A DNA stretch of 64,000 bases from Psychrobacter sp. PG1 (lineage in GTDB: Bacteria > Pseudomonadota > Gammaproteobacteria > Pseudomonadales > Moraxellaceae). The notes under the pieces are model-generated. The model made no database searches and was not told where the DNA came from. It worked only from the letters and a program-made list of their open reading frames with translations. The translations under genes were made by a program, and so were the position numbers. Below are positions 18,367 through 29,025 of the stretch, piece after piece. The stretch spans positions 353,172 through 417,171 of the forward strand of contig NZ_JABUZG010000084.1 in NCBI RefSeq assembly GCF_014897815.1. The letters run 5' to 3'. Each line of letters starts with the position of its first letter. The first letter of the stretch is position 1.

Positions 18367-19017
18367 TTACTTTAGCTTGTAAGCAATCATCACTTCATTA
18401 CGGCGCAAAAAAGGCAGCGTCCAAGGCGGATTATAACGTGCCAGTTCAGGCTCGCCCGTTATAGTCAAATTTTGGGTTTGCATCCAAGATTGTAGCTCTT
18501 CCGTTTTAGTCGCTACTTTTTTACTGCCTGCCAACCCTGAGAACTTAATCACACCGTACGCCTGTGCTGGCACCTCGGTAATCGTGATGTTTGGATTATT
18601 TGGCTTTGGCAGTGTTTGCATCGTATATTGACTGGGCATAGTAAATTGTACACGCCACTTACCATCGTCTTGCTGCATGCTTACTGGTGCTGTCATCGCA
18701 ATTTTTTGTGATTCGCTATCACTCTTTTTGTTATTAGGCTGCATCGTAACAGGCGCAGTCATGCTAATTTTACTACTGCCGCCAGTTGGCGCTGTATTAT
18801 TGCCAAATATATAGTCGGCTAACACTTTAAACCCTTCGCGACTGGCGGAGTCTTGGTCACCACTTACCAACGTTTGTGCCACTAGCTGCTTATCGTAACG
18901 ACGCAGCTCAAAGTCATCCATTTGCGACAACACTGTATAATCCGGCTCTTCGGTCGCCATAGCTGCTCCTGAGGTTAATAATGAACCACTTAATAATAAG
19001 TAGGTTGCCTTTTTCAT
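18367..19017 (-). CDS. SOUL-family heme-binding-like periplasmic protein
   Basis: The 216-residue protein has a signal peptide cleaved about after AMATEE. The mature part has SOUL/HBP features: YTVLSQMDDFELRRYDKQLVAQTLV at the start, FKVLADYIFGNN, and two KI(S/A)MTAPV motifs typical of the family, then FTMPSQYTMQTLP and a C-terminal WTLPFLRRNEVMIAYKL. GGAG 8 bases upstream supports the start. SOUL proteins bind heme or other ligands; their bacterial function is unclear. It is divergent from tgt and ends facing the asd terminator. Confidence 0.85.
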   Translation of the reverse strand: MKKATYLLLSGSLLTSGAAMATEEPDYTVLSQMDDFELRRYDKQLVAQTLVSGDQDSASREGFKVLADYIFGNNTAPTGGSSKISMTAPVTMQPNNKKSDSESQKIAMTAPVSMQQDDGKWRVQFTMPSQYTMQTLPKPNNPNITITEVPAQAYGVIKFSGLAGSKKVATKTEELQSWMQTQNLTITGEPELARYNPPWTLPFLRRNEVMIAYKLK

Positions 19018-19204
19018 AGTATGTCTCCAGCAGTTAAAACATCGCTTAGCAATGGTTACTGTCTCGCCATTATGATTTCTACTTTACCAACTACTCATAA
19101 GTACTGTCTGTGTCTTTTGGTTATGACAAAATACTATTAACTAAAAGACCCATTTATCAGATATATCAATACCTCATAAACATCCATGTCCAAAAAATCG
19201 CTAA

Positions 19205-20404
<1,200 letters not shown>

Positions 20405-20431
20405 TCATATTTTTGCAATTGTCATATCTAT

Positions 20432-20465
20432 AAAAAGGGCTTAAGAATTATCTTAAGCCCTTTTT
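20432..20465. terminator. terminator between tgt and the NSS transporter
   Basis: AAAAAGGGCTTAAGA and TCTTAAGCCCTTTTT form a perfect 15-base-pair stem with a 4-base loop ATTA. The symmetric A/T flanks suit both convergent genes. Confidence 0.92.
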
Positions 20466-20500
20466 AGTGTGTTGCTTTTATTATTTCTAGTTAATCAGTA

Positions 20501-21853
20501 CTAGCCCATTAACGAGGTTACAAATACCACGAGCACGGCAATTGGTGCTACAAACTTAGCAACGATTTGCCATAATTGCCATGCACCATTAGACAGACCA
20601 AGCTCTTGCTGAATACTGCGTTGATCCATTTGCCAACCAACGAAAATAATTGCAGCAAGACCAGTTAGCGGGAGAAGAAATTTACTGGTAATTTTATCCA
20701 ATGCATCAAAGATACCGTTACCCATGATAGTAAAGTCAGACCATAGGTTAAATGATAGTAGTGCCGCAACACCTAATAGCCAAATCACTGTACTGGCAAC
20801 AATGGTTGATACCGTACGACTCATCGGTGTACGCTCTTCTAAAAACTCAACGGTTGGCTCAAGCAATGAAATTGATGAGGTAATAGCAGCAAAAGTAATG
20901 AGTAAGAAGAACAATGTACCAATGATCGTCCCTGCACCCATGCTACCAAAAGCGATCGGTAAGCTGACAAAGATAAGACCAGGACCCGAAGCAGGGTCTA
21001 GACCATTGCTAAAGATGATTGGGAAGATTGCTAGACCAGCAGCCAACGCAATAACCGTATCTAAAATCACAACAGTACGGGCGGTTTTTAGTAAGTTCAC
21101 TTCACGACCCAAATATGAGCCATAAGCAATCATAATACCCATACCAATAGATAGGGTGAAGAATGCATGACCCAATGCTGCAAGCATCACATCGCCAGTC
21201 AACTTGCTAAGATCCGGTGTAAATAGATAAGCCACTGCTTCACCAAAACCACCGTTTATTACGTTATAACCAACGATGACGAACAAAATCACGCCGAGTA
21301 GTGGCATTAAGACTTTAGCCGTGGTTTCGATACCTTTGGTCACACCAATACCGACAATCAAAGCAGTAATAGCCATAAACACGGTATGCCAAATCGTCAA
21401 CGTCCCTGCTGAAGCCAACATAGCATCAAAGGTCGCAGCGATAGAATCACTGTCTTGACCAATAAAACTGCCTGTACCTGCTTTAGTAATATAGTTGAGT
21501 GCCCAACCACCAATCACACTATAAAACGATAGAATTAAGAAACCACCTAAAATACCTGACGCGCCAATGATGCCCCAACTGCGCGACTTACCTTCACTTG
21601 CTGCAACATCCGCAAAAGTGTTGACTGGGTTCTTTTGCCCACGGCGACCAATCAGCCATTCAGCGACTAGAATCGGAAAACCTACCAGCGCGATACAGAA
21701 TAAATAAGCGATAACGAAAGCTGAACCACCGCTTTCACCGACCATATAAGGAAACTTCCATATGTTTCCCAAACCAACTGCTGAACCAACCGCTGCCAAT
21801 ACGAAGCCAAAACTTGAGCTCCACTGTGCATGTTCTTGTTTATTAATAGCCAT
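20501..21853 (-). CDS. sodium-dependent transporter of the NSS/SNF family
   Basis: This 450-residue membrane protein belongs to the neurotransmitter:sodium symporter family (LeuT fold). The first helix has the hallmark GSAVGLGNIWKFPY, and GFPILVAEWLIGRR follows. About 11-12 hydrophobic segments are seen, as expected for bacterial members. Such carriers import amino acids or related compounds with sodium ions; the substrate cannot be read from sequence. AGGACGG before the ATG supports the start. It is a single gene between tgt and lpxA. Confidence 0.9.
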   Translation of the reverse strand: MAINKQEHAQWSSSFGFVLAAVGSAVGLGNIWKFPYMVGESGGSAFVIAYLFCIALVGFPILVAEWLIGRRGQKNPVNTFADVAASEGKSRSWGIIGASGILGGFLILSFYSVIGGWALNYITKAGTGSFIGQDSDSIAATFDAMLASAGTLTIWHTVFMAITALIVGIGVTKGIETTAKVLMPLLGVILFVIVGYNVINGGFGEAVAYLFTPDLSKLTGDVMLAALGHAFFTLSIGMGIMIAYGSYLGREVNLLKTARTVVILDTVIALAAGLAIFPIIFSNGLDPASGPGLIFVSLPIAFGSMGAGTIIGTLFFLLITFAAITSSISLLEPTVEFLEERTPMSRTVSTIVASTVIWLLGVAALLSFNLWSDFTIMGNGIFDALDKITSKFLLPLTGLAAIIFVGWQMDQRSIQQELGLSNGAWQLWQIVAKFVAPIAVLVVFVTSLMG

Positions 21854-22163
21854 TTTTTCCGTCCTCGTGCTTCAATTAACATCACTGATAATCTTCCTTG
21901 ATTATCATAAATAGCCATGAGAAATATCAGGCTATTCAATAAACACCTCAATGTGAGGCGTCCAGCAACATTAAGAAAGAATTGTTTACAATATCGTAAA
22001 GGCTCAGTTTCTGCTAAGCCACCAAAAAAGTCAAGCGCTCATAAACATAAAAAGCCATAACAATTGGTTATGGCTTCTGGTAATTTCATCTATAACTGAC
22101 AAGAGTTTGGCTAATTAAAAAAGGCATACTATATATGATTTTCAGCAAAAGCCAATCGCCGTT
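21854..22163. other. intergenic region between the NSS gene and lpxA
   Basis: The 310-base gap includes the NSS ribosome-binding site and presumably its promoter, and the lpxA-side terminator at 22047-22076. No gene is supported. Confidence 0.5.
22047..22076 (-). terminator. terminator of the lpx operon
   Basis: AAGCCATAAC and GTTATGGCTT form a 10-base-pair stem with loop AATTG; on the minus strand it is followed by a T-run. It lies about 90 bases after the lpxA stop, so it should end the long minus-strand envelope cluster. Confidence 0.82.
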
Positions 22164-22943
22164 CTAGCGCACCACACCACGACGGCTTTTTTGTAGTGAA
22201 TCAATGAGCAACTGGATTTTCGGCTCTTTTGGTAGCAGCTCATTATTCAAAACTTCAAGCGCTTGCACGGTCGTCAGACCAGATCTAAAAATCATACGAT
22301 AAGCTTGACGCAATACCTCAATTGTCTCTTTTGACCATCCTTTACGACGCATGCCTTCCACATTGAGACCATGAGTCGTTGCTGGATTGCCAGATACCAT
22401 GGTAAAGGCTGCTACATCTTTTAGGATCAGACTTGCGCCTCCAATCAAGCTATAGTCATCAACCGTACAAAACTGATGAATACCTGAATTACCGCCAATG
22501 ATCGTGTGATTACCAATAGTCACATGCCCTGCAACGCCAACATTGTTGGCCAATACATTATGATCGCCAATCACACAATCATGAGCCACATGAGTGTTCA
22601 CCATCAGTAGATTATGGCTGCCTATTTTAGTGAGCTCACTATCTTGTGCAGTACCACGGTGTAAACTACAGGCTTCTCGAATGGTATTATGATCGCCAAT
22701 CTCAAGCCAAGTACGCTCACCAGCATACTTTAAATCCTGAGGATCTTCGCCAATGCTCGCAAATTGATAAAACTCATTGTGTTGACCAATACGAGTCAAT
22801 TTGGTAACAACTACATGGCGATGCAGAACCGTGTGAGCGCCAATAGTGACCTCATCACCGACGATACAATACGGACCAATGATAGCAGTCTCATCAATTT
22901 GGGCGGACGGTGAGATGAGTGCTGTTGGATGGATCTGACTCAT
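22164..22943 (-). CDS. lpxA: UDP-GlcNAc O-acyltransferase LpxA
   Basis: LpxA carries out the first step of lipid A synthesis, moving an acyl chain from acyl-ACP to UDP-GlcNAc in the cytoplasm. The 259-residue protein is made of hexapeptide repeats (left-handed beta-helix) and has NTHVAHDCVIGDHN with the catalytic His, GGNSGIHQFC, and a C-terminal helical part. The frame is open 15 codons further, but ATG 22943 (MSQIHPTALI) has AAGG upstream and the usual start. It follows fabZ after a gap containing a strong hairpin. lpxB, often next, is not present here. Confidence 0.95.
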   Translation of the reverse strand: MSQIHPTALISPSAQIDETAIIGPYCIVGDEVTIGAHTVLHRHVVVTKLTRIGQHNEFYQFASIGEDPQDLKYAGERTWLEIGDHNTIREACSLHRGTAQDSELTKIGSHNLLMVNTHVAHDCVIGDHNVLANNVGVAGHVTIGNHTIIGGNSGIHQFCTVDDYSLIGGASLILKDVAAFTMVSGNPATTHGLNVEGMRRKGWSKETIEVLRQAYRMIFRSGLTTVQALEVLNNELLPKEPKIQLLIDSLQKSRRGVVR

Positions 22944-23074
22944 AATGTGGGCCTTTGTATGATCTGATGCGAGTAAATGGTAAAACAAATACAGCCAATT
23001 TAGTTTTATGAGAAAACCTAAGCATGGCTCTGCTGTTAAATGCGAGTGTCAATTATAATGCTTATGACCCGCTT

Positions 23075-23115
23075 TGACCTAATTCTTTAGACGCTTTGTT
23101 TAAAGAATTAGGTCA
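23075..23115 (-). other. strong hairpin between fabZ and lpxA
   Basis: TGACCTAATTCTTTA (23075-23089) and TAAAGAATTAGGTCA (23101-23115) are perfect 15-base arms around an 11-base loop. No T-run follows on the transcribed strand, so it is unlikely to be a simple terminator; it could stabilise or process the mRNA. Confidence 0.8.
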
Positions 23116-23145
23116 GCTACGAGGCACAATGGCTATTAGTAAACG

Positions 23146-23655
23146 TTATTGTTCTTGGCGAGCAATCATTATTTGCGCACTGGCAGCTAACTCATCGTCA
23201 ACATGTACAGTACAGTCAAATTTATAAATACCGCGCTTCTGCATCACTGTTTTAGCACGAATAGTCAGCTGATCACCAGGAATCACTCGACGTTTAAAAC
23301 GGACTTTATCAACACCTGCAAACAGATATAAATAACCATCTTCTGCGGTCAGACCGGCACTGATAAATCCGAGCACGCCTGAGACCTGAGCCATGCACTC
23401 AACCATAAGTACCCCTGGCATAATCGGCTCATCAGGAAAATGACCATTGAAAAACTCTTCATTGATAGTCACATTCTTAATACCCGTAATGCACTCACCA
23501 GGTGTGCAATCAATAATCTTATCTACTAAAAGAAAAGGATAACGGTGTGGCAAATAATGCTTTAACGTATGATAAGTTAATGGCAGCGTAAGACCTTGCT
23601 CAGCTAAGCTTTTCATTTCTTTATCATTCAAAATATCGATATCGGTGCTGCTCAT
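23146..23655 (-). CDS. fabZ: 3-hydroxyacyl-ACP dehydratase FabZ
   Basis: FabZ dehydrates 3-hydroxyacyl-ACP in fatty-acid elongation and competes with LpxA/LpxD for hydroxyacyl-ACP. The hot-dog fold is clear from LPHRYPFLLVDKI and the catalytic motif GHFPDEPIMPGVLMVECMAQ, with active-site His and Glu. At 169 residues it is a little longer than E. coli FabZ (151) owing to an N-terminal extension. AAGGAAG upstream of ATG 23655 supports this start. It is placed between lpxD and lpxA as in most gammaproteobacteria. Confidence 0.95.
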   Translation of the reverse strand: MSSTDIDILNDKEMKSLAEQGLTLPLTYHTLKHYLPHRYPFLLVDKIIDCTPGECITGIKNVTINEEFFNGHFPDEPIMPGVLMVECMAQVSGVLGFISAGLTAEDGYLYLFAGVDKVRFKRRVIPGDQLTIRAKTVMQKRGIYKFDCTVHVDDELAASAQIMIARQEQ

Positions 23656-23727
23656 AATGGTGCTTCCTTGCTATGTTTCAAATCGCTATGATTTTACTGT
23701 GTTTGTATATATGCATTGATATTTTCG

Positions 23728-24744
23728 CTAATCACGCCCAAGCTGACGGAAGCGTACAGCTGCCCGTCGCCAGTTAGCGGTCGGCATAGCAGCCGTTCCA
23801 GAGGAGTATGAACCAGCGGTTTTGATAGATTTGGTTACCATGGTCATCCCAGATAAAGTGACATCATCTGTAATCTCAATATGACCTGTGATACCGACCG
23901 CACCGCCAATAATACAGCGCTTGCCGATACTAGTGCTGCCTGCAATACCCGTTTGAGCCGCGATGGCTGTGCCATCACCGATACGCACGTTATGAGCAAC
24001 TTGTACCAAATTATCAATAATAACGTGATTGCCAATGATAGTATCATCAATGGCACCTCGGTCAATGCAAGTTTGACTACCAATTCGCACATGGTTGCCA
24101 ATTACGACCCGTCCTAACTGAGCAATACGCTCCCAGCCACTGGTACTAGGATCTTTGGTTGGTGCAAAACCAAAGCCTTCTGCACCCACACTGACACCCG
24201 CGTGTAACCTCACATGATCACCAATGACACAATCATGCCCGATCACCACTTGTGATTTAATAACGCCGTCAGTACCAATAGTCGTATTTTCTTCGATCAC
24301 CACATGCGCCGCAAGTGAGCTACGCGCACCAATTTGCACATAATCGGCTATCACACAAAAAGGTCCGATATTCACCTGCTCACCAATGACAGCACTATCA
24401 GCAATCACAGCGCTAGGATGAATACCACCAGACAGTGACTCACGAGCAAACAACTGGCTAGCACCAGCATAAGCTAAGTATGGGCTTGCGACGACTAACG
24501 CTATCGCTGTGGCGGGCACTTGGTCGCGATATTCTGCAGTAACCAATACAGCCCCTGCCTCGCTGATAGCCAGACTAGAAATATAATGAGAATCGGCCAA
24601 AAAGCTTAACTGATTATGACCAGCCGTGGTCAAACTACCAATACTGCTGAATTTTTGACGTAACTGTTCAGCGCTGATTTCAGCCTTATTGGTGATGGGC
24701 TGACGCTGCTCAATCCGAGTGATAAGTTGCTCAATCGTTATCAT
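23728..24744 (-). CDS. lpxD: UDP-3-O-acylglucosamine N-acyltransferase LpxD
   Basis: LpxD adds the second hydroxyacyl chain in lipid A synthesis. The 338-residue protein has an N-terminal uridine-binding domain (TTAGHNQLSFLAD), then many hexapeptide repeats, DNLVQVAHNVRIGDG with the catalytic His, and SYSSGTAAMPTANWRR near the end. The frame continues upstream to a TTG, adding a hydrophobic 18-residue stretch absent from the family; I chose ATG 24744 (MITIEQL) although its Shine-Dalgarno is weak. The gap to bamA is 146 bases and holds a hairpin but no skp gene. Confidence 0.94.
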   Translation of the reverse strand: MITIEQLITRIEQRQPITNKAEISAEQLRQKFSSIGSLTTAGHNQLSFLADSHYISSLAISEAGAVLVTAEYRDQVPATAIALVVASPYLAYAGASQLFARESLSGGIHPSAVIADSAVIGEQVNIGPFCVIADYVQIGARSSLAAHVVIEENTTIGTDGVIKSQVVIGHDCVIGDHVRLHAGVSVGAEGFGFAPTKDPSTSGWERIAQLGRVVIGNHVRIGSQTCIDRGAIDDTIIGNHVIIDNLVQVAHNVRIGDGTAIAAQTGIAGSTSIGKRCIIGGAVGITGHIEITDDVTLSGMTMVTKSIKTAGSYSSGTAAMPTANWRRAAVRFRQLGRD

Positions 24745-24781
24745 AGTTACTATTAATATAAATATTATTATGAATAAGACA

Positions 24782-24811
24782 ATCGCCAAGCTGAACAATC
24801 ACCTTGGCGAT
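24782..24811 (-). other. hairpin between bamA and lpxD
   Basis: ATCGCCAAG (24782-24790) and CTTGGCGAT (24803-24811) are perfect 9-base arms with a 12-base loop. It lies in the space where skp is usually found. No U-tract follows in the transcribed direction. Confidence 0.7.
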
Positions 24812-24890
24812 CTACTAATATCTAACAGATGCTGCGTTCATTCAAGTAACTGCTATGGTTAACGGCATGAACGCAAACAATCATGCTACG

Positions 24891-27314
24891 TTAGAACGTA
24901 TTACCAATCTGGAACTGAACTTTTTCAGTTTCATCGCCTTCTTTATCACCAATAGGTACAGCATAACTTAATGAAATTGGACCAATTGGCGTATACCAGG
25001 TTATACCTGCACCCGCACTAAAGCGCATACTATTGTCTTGCGTCAACAGTGGTACGCCCGTATCAGTACCGTCATTAGGATTGATAAAAGTACGATCTTC
25101 CTTATCAGTCGTATCAAATACTTGACCGCCTTCAGCAAACAATACTGGACGCACTTGATCTGCCCAATCGCCCTTAAACGGCATTGGCAAAATTAGCTCA
25201 CTACCGAAGCTGACTAGCGCATTACCACCGATGTCTTCGTCTTTGTAACGCACATCATCATTTATAGCATCATAATACGTTTGTGATTTTGGCCCAAGGG
25301 TTGAGGCCTCATAACCACGTACAGAGCCATAGCCCCCAGCATAAAAGTTTTCATAAAATGGCAAATCATTACCATAGCCAAGCTTAGTATAACCGCGTGC
25401 TACCCAGTCTTTGTAGAAGGGATAATAGATGTTGCCGCTATAAACAAGTTTTTGATAGTTGGTATCACCCAAGCCAATGGTAGCATCGACCGTATGGCTC
25501 ATACCTTTGGTCGGGAACACTGGACGATCTAAGGTGCTATAGTCCCAGCCAAATAGTAGGTTATAAGTATTGTAATCATTTTTGAAGCCTGTGCGTCCAG
25601 AAGCCTCATTTTCATCATTGACAAAGTTCTCAAACGTACCGCCATCATCAATAATTTGCTGAACGTTTGATACACCCAAGAAACGACCACCACGTACTGA
25701 CGTATTATCAACGTTCAAGCCCGCACTAACGCGTTTGGTTTCATCAACAGGATAACTGTAGTTCAGCGTCGCACCATAAGAATCGGTGACATAGTTACTG
25801 ACGTTTCTATCATCGTATTTCGTTTCACGATAATAGGCACTAAGACCTTGTGAGACGCCGTTTTCGGTAAAGTACGGATCGGTATAACCCAAACTATAAG
25901 AATCACGGGTTTCTGAGCGTGATAGTGCCGCTTTCACACGGTTACCTGTACCCATAAAGTTGTTTTGTGTTAGATCTAACTGGAAAGTCACACCGCCGCT
26001 TTGTGAGTAACCCGCGGCAATCGTTGAGCTACCAGAAGGCTGCTCTTCAACCGTATAATTGATGTCTACTTGGTCTGGTTGATTCGGTACGGGCTTGACA
26101 TCAACGTTGACAGCTTTAAAGAAGCCTGTACGCATCAGGCGTGTCCGTGACAACTGGATTTTGTCACTAGTTGCCAATGCGCCTTCTAATTGACGCATTT
26201 CTCGGCGCAGTACTTCGTCTTGAGTTTTGATGTTACCAGTAAAATTAATACGACGAACGTAAATAGGACGTGCAGGGTCGATGAAATAATCGATATCCAC
26301 TACTTTGGTCTCGTCATTGATACGTGGTACTGGTCTCACCTGCGCCAAATAATAGCCTTCATTACCGTAACGACTCTTAAGTGCCGCGGTGGTTTCATCG
26401 AGCTTGGCTTGCGAGTACTTTTCATTGGGTGCAAAAGTTACCAACTCTGTTAGTTCATTGTTCTCAAAAGTCGGCTTACCTAAGAAATTCACTTCGCCAA
26501 ACTGATATTGTTCGCCTTCGCTTAGACTCACTTCGATAAACACGCTGCTCTTATCTTCACTGATGTTGAGCACCGCATTATCTACTGCAAAACGCACATA
26601 ACCATCGTTTTGGTAAAGCGCTTTTAGATTCTCTAAACTGGCAGCCAGTTTTTCTTTGGCATAACGATCAGACTTTGACAGCAGACGTGTCCACGAAGAC
26701 TCTTTTACTGCAAAAACGTCTTTGATTTCTTCATCACTAAAGTGTTTATTGCCAATGATATTAATATCGACCACTTTGGCAGGTTTGCCTTCAACAAAAC
26801 GCACATCGAGCTTGACGCGATTGCCATCAAGTAACGTTTGATCAACCTCGATATTGCTGTTGTAATAGCCTTGGCTGATATATTGCTGCTGTAGTTCATT
26901 GGCGACGCCTTGTAGCGTGGCTTGTTTCAGCACATTACCGACAGACAGACCAGCATTGTCTAGCCCTTGCTCTAGCCCTTCTTTTGGAATGAGCTTATTG
27001 CCCTCAAAATTGACTTCAGCAATCGTTGGGCGCTCAACGACATCAAACCGTAGCTGTCCACCTTCGACACGGCTTTGAATATCAGCAAAATTTTCGGTCG
27101 CATAGAGCGCCTTAATACTGGCTGCCAAACTACTGTCATTCACCGTATCCCCTACCGAAATAGGCAGAACCGGATAGAGGCTATCGGGGGTTAGACGTTG
27201 CAAACCATTGAAACCGATGTCAGTGACTACAAATTCTGCAGCCTGCACTGGCATACTCATCATCGCTACAACTAACGGCAACCCTGCCGCGCTCATAAAT
27301 AAAGGCGTACGCAT
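24891..27314 (-). CDS. bamA: outer-membrane protein assembly factor BamA
   Basis: BamA is the core of the BAM complex that inserts beta-barrels into the outer membrane. The 807-residue protein has a signal peptide (cleaved after VQA), five POTRA repeats (for example FNGLQRLTPDSLYPVLP and FTGNIKTQDEVLRREMRQLE) and a C-terminal 16-strand Omp85 barrel. GYGSVRGYEASTLGP is the conserved VRGY loop region, and the protein ends in a beta-signal finishing FQIGNTF. The frame starts at GTG 27320, but ATG 27314 has GGA 8 bases upstream. It follows rseP as usual. skp does not follow. Confidence 0.96.
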   Translation of the reverse strand: MRTPLFMSAAGLPLVVAMMSMPVQAAEFVVTDIGFNGLQRLTPDSLYPVLPISVGDTVNDSSLAASIKALYATENFADIQSRVEGGQLRFDVVERPTIAEVNFEGNKLIPKEGLEQGLDNAGLSVGNVLKQATLQGVANELQQQYISQGYYNSNIEVDQTLLDGNRVKLDVRFVEGKPAKVVDINIIGNKHFSDEEIKDVFAVKESSWTRLLSKSDRYAKEKLAASLENLKALYQNDGYVRFAVDNAVLNISEDKSSVFIEVSLSEGEQYQFGEVNFLGKPTFENNELTELVTFAPNEKYSQAKLDETTAALKSRYGNEGYYLAQVRPVPRINDETKVVDIDYFIDPARPIYVRRINFTGNIKTQDEVLRREMRQLEGALATSDKIQLSRTRLMRTGFFKAVNVDVKPVPNQPDQVDINYTVEEQPSGSSTIAAGYSQSGGVTFQLDLTQNNFMGTGNRVKAALSRSETRDSYSLGYTDPYFTENGVSQGLSAYYRETKYDDRNVSNYVTDSYGATLNYSYPVDETKRVSAGLNVDNTSVRGGRFLGVSNVQQIIDDGGTFENFVNDENEASGRTGFKNDYNTYNLLFGWDYSTLDRPVFPTKGMSHTVDATIGLGDTNYQKLVYSGNIYYPFYKDWVARGYTKLGYGNDLPFYENFYAGGYGSVRGYEASTLGPKSQTYYDAINDDVRYKDEDIGGNALVSFGSELILPMPFKGDWADQVRPVLFAEGGQVFDTTDKEDRTFINPNDGTDTGVPLLTQDNSMRFSAGAGITWYTPIGPISLSYAVPIGDKEGDETEKVQFQIGNTF

Positions 27315-27493
27315 AAACACTATCCGTCAATAAAAAACTTGCTTAAGTTAAGTTAAAAAGCCCATATTGTCTAGCCCATTTCGCATGAAATTTAAGCTCA
27401 CACGCGGGAGACTCAGAACACTTTATATAAAATGCATCACAAAATAAACTAAAAATTACGATTAGTACAGAGGCCAAGATACAAAGCCTGCTA

Positions 27494-27524
27494 CCTATTA
27501 TGGCAATAATCAGTCCATGATAGG
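27494..27524 (-). other. hairpin between rseP and bamA
   Basis: CCTATTATGG (27494-27503) and CCATGATAGG (27515-27524) pair with one G-U/A-C-type mismatch and an 11-base loop. It is in the 262-base gap that probably also carries a bamA promoter. No U-tract is seen. Confidence 0.6.
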
Positions 27525-27576
27525 CGTAAAACCATTAGTATCTCGTGCCTTATCGATCATATTAGCGATTCAATAG

Positions 27577-28953
27577 TCAAAACAGCCGACTGATATCATT
27601 ACCAATTGCTAACACCATGAAACCTGCCAGCAAGAGTAAACCGATATTTAGTCCAATCATTTGCACCACTTCTGAGAGTGGCTTACCACGAATCAATTCA
27701 ATAAGATAATATACAATATGACCGCCATCCAATACAGGAATGGGCAAAAGATTTAGTACAGCAAGACTCAAACTAATCAAAGCTGCCGTCGATAATACCA
27801 TCTGCCAACTAATATCAAAACTCTGTTTGGCCACTTTGGCGATTGTAATCGGCCCTGACAAATTGTCTAAACCAATCATGCCAGACAGCATCTTGCCCAT
27901 CGAGCTTACCGTCATGACGGCTAACTGTTCTGTCTTTTCAAATGACTTTACCAGTGACTCACCAGGGCCATAAACCACGGTAGTCTTATAAGCGTCAGGA
28001 ATAACTATTTCGGACTGTGCCACCATAGCACCAATTTGCCCATAATCGTTACCCAAATTGTCTTTTTTGCCTTGCGGCATAATCTGAATTTGTACAGGAT
28101 TACCATCACGCAATACTGTGAAATTAAGCAGGGTTTCAGGACTATCGCGGATGATACGAGTGGCACTGATCCAATCTTTAATTTGTTGATCATTGATAGC
28201 AATAATACGATCGCCTACTTTTAGACCTTGGCGACTGGCGGCACCATCAGGGGTCAAATCACCTACTATCGGTGCAATATCTGGTTGCCATGGCAGCATA
28301 CCAAAGCTGGTCAATGCATCTTTACCTTGCGCGCTGCCTTGCATAAACTGAGTTACGGGCGCTTGATAAGTTTTGATCGCATTATCAGCTTGTGTCTCTG
28401 ATTGCAAAGTAATACTAACATTATCTGTCTCACCCATCCGTCCAGCAAGGCGATAGTTGATGCCTTCCCACGTTTGTACCTCATGACCGTCAATCGCAAC
28501 GATTTTGTCGCCAACTGGCAGCTGTGCCATGGCAGCAGGCGTATCAGGTAATACCTGCCCAATCTTGGTCGCCAGCTGCTCCGATGACGTCATAAACAAC
28601 ACCCAAAACAGCGCAATAGCAATGACAAAATTCATGATAGGGCCAGCCGCAACAATCGCAATCTTTTTGAGCGGATGCTGACGATTAAATGCCAGATGTT
28701 GCTCAGCTTTTGCTACCTCGCCTTCACGCTCATCGAGCATTTTGACATAACCACCAAGTGGCAGGGCCGAAATACGATAATCAATACCACTTTTTTTGCT
28801 CGTCCAGCCAAAGATTTTGGGACCAAAACCAATAGAATAGGTCAATACTTTAACGCCGCAAAGACGAGCGACGATATAGTGCCCCCACTCATGTAAGGCA
28901 ATGAGCGGACCTAAGACAAATATTGCCGCAAGGAGCGTTAATAAAAACGTCAT
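27577..28953 (-). CDS. rseP: site-2 zinc metalloprotease RseP
   Basis: RseP cuts the anti-sigma factor RseA within the membrane after DegS, releasing sigma-E, and clears signal-peptide remnants. The protein has the zinc motif HEWGH at residues 21-25 in the first helix, two PDZ domains (about 120-290), and the third-ligand motif NLLPIPVLDGGH near residue 400, then a final helix. The 458 residues match the family size (E. coli 450). It lies between dxr and bamA, the standard order, in the minus-strand cluster. Confidence 0.95.
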   Translation of the reverse strand: MTFLLTLLAAIFVLGPLIALHEWGHYIVARLCGVKVLTYSIGFGPKIFGWTSKKSGIDYRISALPLGGYVKMLDEREGEVAKAEQHLAFNRQHPLKKIAIVAAGPIMNFVIAIALFWVLFMTSSEQLATKIGQVLPDTPAAMAQLPVGDKIVAIDGHEVQTWEGINYRLAGRMGETDNVSITLQSETQADNAIKTYQAPVTQFMQGSAQGKDALTSFGMLPWQPDIAPIVGDLTPDGAASRQGLKVGDRIIAINDQQIKDWISATRIIRDSPETLLNFTVLRDGNPVQIQIMPQGKKDNLGNDYGQIGAMVAQSEIVIPDAYKTTVVYGPGESLVKSFEKTEQLAVMTVSSMGKMLSGMIGLDNLSGPITIAKVAKQSFDISWQMVLSTAALISLSLAVLNLLPIPVLDGGHIVYYLIELIRGKPLSEVVQMIGLNIGLLLLAGFMVLAIGNDISRLF

Positions 28954-29025
28954 GATCTTTTCTCAGTATAGTTTCTTAGCATCTTTTATTAACATCATTT
29001 TTTAACGACGCAGCTGTTGATACAT

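Noticed and set aside
20724..21125. 133-codon open frame antisense to the NSS transporter gene
   Set aside because: It mirrors a well-supported conserved gene and has no recognisable domain.
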